A stretch of 64,000 bases of DNA from positions 496,001 through 560,000 of the forward strand of contig JAXIVH010000050.1 of assembly GCA_036785325.1 (NCBI GenBank), written 5' to 3'. The notes below the pieces were generated by a model that searched no databases, had not been told where the DNA came from, and worked only from the letters and a program-made list of their open reading frames with translations. Made by a program: the position numbers and the translations under genes. The stretch comes from Urophycis tenuis. Its lineage: Eukaryota; Chordata; Actinopteri; Gadiformes; Phycidae. Shown piece after piece: positions 61,215 to 64,000 of the stretch. Within the stretch, counting starts at the first letter, position 1; the number at the start of each line of letters is the position of its first letter.

Positions 61215-62010
61215 TTGGAAAGCTTAGATTGCCACGATTAAAAGGAGATCATCCACGAGTCATATGCTTGCTCACAGACAAAACGGCGATAGTTTGAATG
61301 AAGTCTACCCAGCAGCTAAAAACATAGCTTCAACGTCAACGGAATCGTTTCTCTTTCTACGAAATCGATACAGCTAAATACATACCTTAACGAAAAGTCG
61401 AATTATTAACTCGCAAAGGATGAAGATCATCAAATTCACCTTAGTCGAATCCTCCGTTGGCAGTGGACAGCAATGACCGTGACTACGTATGAGTCGTAAA
61501 AACATTAGGTGACGTATTCCGATCCTCGCTCAGCGATTGGTCCGTTGAGCGCCGAGCTCTGCTCAGCATCGCTCCGCCATTGGCCGATCGCTGCTCAACT
61601 CTGCTCAGCTTTGGTCAACCATTGGTCGGTTAGCGTGAGCTTAGGGACTTGGCGGAGAGTTTGCCTGAAGAAGGCGAACGACCCCCCCCCCCCCAAGTCC
61701 CTATTGCGCAACCCTGGGATCGACCAAAAAGGATCGGGGAGGATCAAAAGGGATGGCTCCATCTGGTGGCCACCGGTGGGAGGTTTTATTTCCAGAAATT
61801 TCCAAAAATGTCATTGTGAGGGACCGACTTGATCACCCCACGTATTGGGATGTGGACTCTCTGGCCTGGACCGTGTGGACAAACACGAGGGGTGGCAATG
61901 CCGTTGAAAAGTAGTGGGGCTTTATTGTCTTCACCACAACTTGCAAAATAACAAAACAAACATAAATCCAAAATCCTAAATAATACTAAATGGCAAAACT
62001 AGCCATTTTA
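61215..62010. repeat. array right-edge segment, copy 2
   Basis: Same sequence as 16726-17524. It ends at AGCCATTTTA, where the first copy continues into the LTR-like segment but this copy passes straight into telomere-like repeats. The ATTGG boxes lie at about 61536, 61579 and 61621. Confidence 0.85.
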
Positions 62011-62259
62011 TGGTCAGGGTTTGGGCTTAAGGGTGGGGTTGGGGAACCAAATTAGGCTTAGATAGAGGGGTTAGGGTTAGGGCCACAAATTGGGCTAGGC
62101 TTAGAATTAGGTTTAGGATTAGGGGCCCAAATTGGGTTAGGTTTAGGTATAGGGGCAAAATTGGGTTAGGTTTAGGGATGATTAGAGACCAAATTGGGTT
62201 TAGGTTTAGGGCTAGGGCCAAATTGGGTTAGGGTTAGGGCTGGGGAACAAATTGGGTTA

Positions 62260-62298
<39 letters not shown>

Positions 62299-62369
62299 GG
62301 TTAGGGGTTAGGGTTAGGGGTTAGGGTTAGGGTTAGGGGTTAGGGGTTAGGGTTAGGGTTAGGGTTAGG
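62011..62369 (+). repeat. telomere-like repeat block 2
   Basis: Degenerate GGTTAGG and AAATTGGGTTAGG units to about 62225, then nearly pure TTAGGG/TTAGGGG to 62369. The purity increases to the right and the G-rich strand is the plus strand. The ORFs here are repeat translations. Confidence 0.92.
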
Positions 62370-62461
62370 TTCATTTTAAGTTATCTCGATGATCCCCCCC
62401 ACCTCATCCAACGACTGGGTAGTTGAATGGGGGATCAAAGGCAGTTGCGCACGCCAATATC
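62365..62461 (+). repeat. array boundary element, copy 2
   Basis: Direct copy of 1732-1831, from GGTTAGGTTC to GCCAATATC. It is followed by unique sequence instead of satellite. Confidence 0.75.
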
Positions 62462-62494
62462 TAGTCATCCGCAGCTCTCTTTTCCCATATTACT

Positions 62495-62665
62495 AAGAAT
62501 GAAGTAAAATGAAATGGTTATCTGTCTTGTTGTGATATAACCGCTGATTTGAAGACATAGACTTGATGGTTTTCTTTGTAACCAAGAATGGAGTAAATGG
62601 GATGGTTGTTTGTCTTTTTGTGATATAACCGCTGATTTTGGAATATGGACTTGTTTTTCTTTTCC
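62495..62665 (+). repeat. 88-bp tandem duplication
   Basis: Two diverged copies of a unit containing TGTGATATAACCGCTGATTT (62532 and 62620). The small minus-strand ORFs across it are not credible genes. Confidence 0.75.
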
Positions 62666-62743
62666 CAAAGGTTTTCTTTGTTCCAAGATGAAGGTCAATC
62701 TGGTTTGATTGAAAATACTTCAATGCATTGGTATATTTATTTA

Positions 62744-62785
62744 TTTGAATAAAGAGGAGTCACAGCTGGAGTGAGACTTTTCTTT
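62744..62785 (+). repeat. dispersed repeat of about 115 bp, partial copy 3
   Basis: AATAAAGAGGAGTCACAGCTGGAGTGAG matches the start of the copies at 1241 and 1552; the 3' part is absent. Confidence 0.5.
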
Positions 62786-62829
62786 TCCATTTCTATTTTA
62801 GTATAAACGTGCTATCGAAATATTAGGAC

Positions 62830-63030
62830 ACGTCATCAGTAGTGGACCCTGGGATCATAGGGTGTTTCTGGCCATTGTCACTATACACCCTCACCCAAGG
62901 GAGGCCCCCCCGAGAGTGATCAATTCTCAATGTGTGTCTGTTCCGAAATGGAATTGGTATTGGGTTTAAACAATTTTGCAATTTCCCAGCTTGGGATTAA
63001 TAAAGTATTTTCTATTCTATTCTATTCCAA
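62830..63030 (+). mobile_element. LINE-type 3' end fragment
   Basis: Ends with AATTTCCCAGCTTGGGATT, then AATAAAG and TATTC repeats. The CCCAGCTTGGG hairpin followed by a simple repeat is the usual 3' end of a fish non-LTR retrotransposon. The family is not decided. The upstream limit is a guess. Confidence 0.55.
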
Positions 63031-63531
63031 ACTTTTTTAGGAGTGCTCATTTGTTGAGGTAACCTCGAGGTAAGTAAAGGTAAGTAAAACACTTTTTAGG
63101 ATACATTGTTTTAGTTATGGAGAACAAGAAGGGGGGCACATACTTACCTCCTGACCAGCACAAACCAGTTGTTAACACCGCTAGGTAGCCCTGGTTTGGC
63201 CAATCAGGGTCGGAGCTTGGTTCTTGTCCTCTGTTGGGTCCAGATGAACTAATAGGAAAACGGGGGTACGAAGGACCGAGGCCAGCCGTGACAAAGCACT
63301 GCCTCCACGGTCCCCCAATGCAGCTATCCTCAGCGATGGGTGTCCAGACCTAGGAAAGACCAAGACCAGCCCCGTCCAGCGGTGCCTTCCCAGTCGGTCC
63401 CAGGTTAGGAAAGGCCAAGGCCAGCCGCGACTAAGCAGTGCCTCCCTGGCCCCTCCAGGACCCCATGCCGAACAGCCTGTTAATAACAATTCCTGTGCCC
63501 CATACACCGCGCGACTACAGAGATTGTGTAG
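63031..63531. other. GC-rich unique segment with three imperfect repeats
   Basis: Words of the type AGGCCAAGGCCAGCC followed by AGCRGTGCCT recur near 63279, 63361 and 63415. A 108-codon minus-strand ORF (63181-63507) covers it but resembles nothing I know. It stops where the second subtelomeric flank starts. Confidence 0.45.
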
Positions 63532-63700
63532 GAAGTTGACCTTAGAGAAGACTCAATGGCTTACTTTCCTTACCCAAAACAGAAATTTCTTGGGCTAGTC
63601 TATTCTCGCCATAGGTACTTCGGTAATGGTTTTTTTTGCGCGCAAAGTTTTCCGGTTGAAATGCATAATGGGGAATTGGCTTGTTCCTCCAATACGCCAA
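63532..63700. repeat. subtelomeric flank, copy 2
   Basis: Direct repeat of bases 1-164, from AAGTTGACCTTAGAGAAGAC on. Confidence 0.8.
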
Positions 63701-63702
63701 GT

Positions 63703-64000
63703 GTAGGTTAGGGTTAGGTTTAGGGGTTAGGGTTAAGGTTAGGGCTGAGGTTAGGGTTAGGTTTAAGGTTAGGGTTGAGGTTAGGGTTGGGGTTATGGCT
63801 GAGGTTAAGGTTAGGGTTGAGGTTAGGGTTAGTGTTATGGATAAGGTTAGGGTTAAGTGTTAGGGCCAAGGTTAGGGTGAATGTCAGGGCTAAGGTTGGG
63901 GCCAAGGTTAGGGTTGAGATAGGGTTAGGGGTTAGGGGGTTAGGGGTTAGGTTTAGGGATTAGGGTCTGGGTTAGGGTTAGGGCCAAGGTCAGGGTTGAG
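63703..64000 (+). repeat. degenerate telomere-like repeat, block 3
   Basis: TTAGGG variants running off the window. Same variant order as 487-590 (for example TTAGTGTTATGGATAAGG), but about 284 bp nearer to its flank than in block 1. Confidence 0.9.

Noticed and set aside
63138..63160. U1 snRNA start (ATACTTACCT)
   Set aside because: Only the first ten bases agree; the sequence after it does not follow U1.
63181..63507. 108-codon minus-strand ORF
   Set aside because: Low-complexity GC-rich region with internal repeats, no recognisable domain and no splice or promoter context.
1..64000. tRNA or rRNA genes
   Set aside because: I looked for tRNA A and B boxes with cloverleaf pairing and for conserved rRNA words and saw none that hold up.

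Overview
The window looks like a subtelomeric or other heterochromatic stretch of a ray-finned fish chromosome. The evidence is three blocks of TTAGGG-type repeat, long (GT)n tracts, two copies of an L2-clade LINE whose 3' end carries the ATTCTG tail familiar from fish, a PIF/Harbinger DNA transposon, a Ty3/Gypsy pol fragment, and exons with GT-AG introns. I see no prokaryotic-type gene and no complete host gene. The species cannot be named from the sequence.

Layout. Bases 1-1075 are a subtelomeric flank running into degenerate TTAGGG repeats, and 1076-1831 is AT-rich filler ending in a 100-bp boundary element. A composite satellite array then runs from about 1832 to 16725 (block I) and resumes from about 21195 to 61214 (block II). 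It is built from a 214-bp monomer interrupted by 20 copies of a roughly 1-kb module. Bases 16726-21194 separate the blocks and hold the array edge, an LTR-like segment, a Gypsy RT/RNase H fragment split by a Harbinger element, and the last exon of a broken minus-strand gene. The same array edge ends block II at 61215-62010. There it abuts TTAGGG repeats (62011-62369), a second boundary element, unique sequence, and a second copy of the subtelomeric flank (63532-64000), so the two ends of the window are direct repeats.

The main result is the organisation of the array. Each of the 18 complete gaps between modules is n x 214 minus 14 bp (n from 2 to 24; one gap also carries a 12-bp insertion). 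The module therefore always sits at the same point of the monomer, as expected if it entered once and was spread by unequal exchange. Each module contains, on the minus strand, a penultimate coding exon with an intact splice donor. Only at 20515-21454 is that exon still next to its following exon. Eleven of 20 exon copies carry the same CpG-type stop and one carries a different stop. Two modules hold an intact 1003-codon L2 ORF; these are copies of one insertion made by a 7083-bp tandem duplication whose exchange point falls within 42 bp of satellite. A module near 50.9 kb preserves the matching empty site.

Nothing here looks like a working host gene system. The potentially active parts are the L2 ORFs and possibly the splice signals in the modules.
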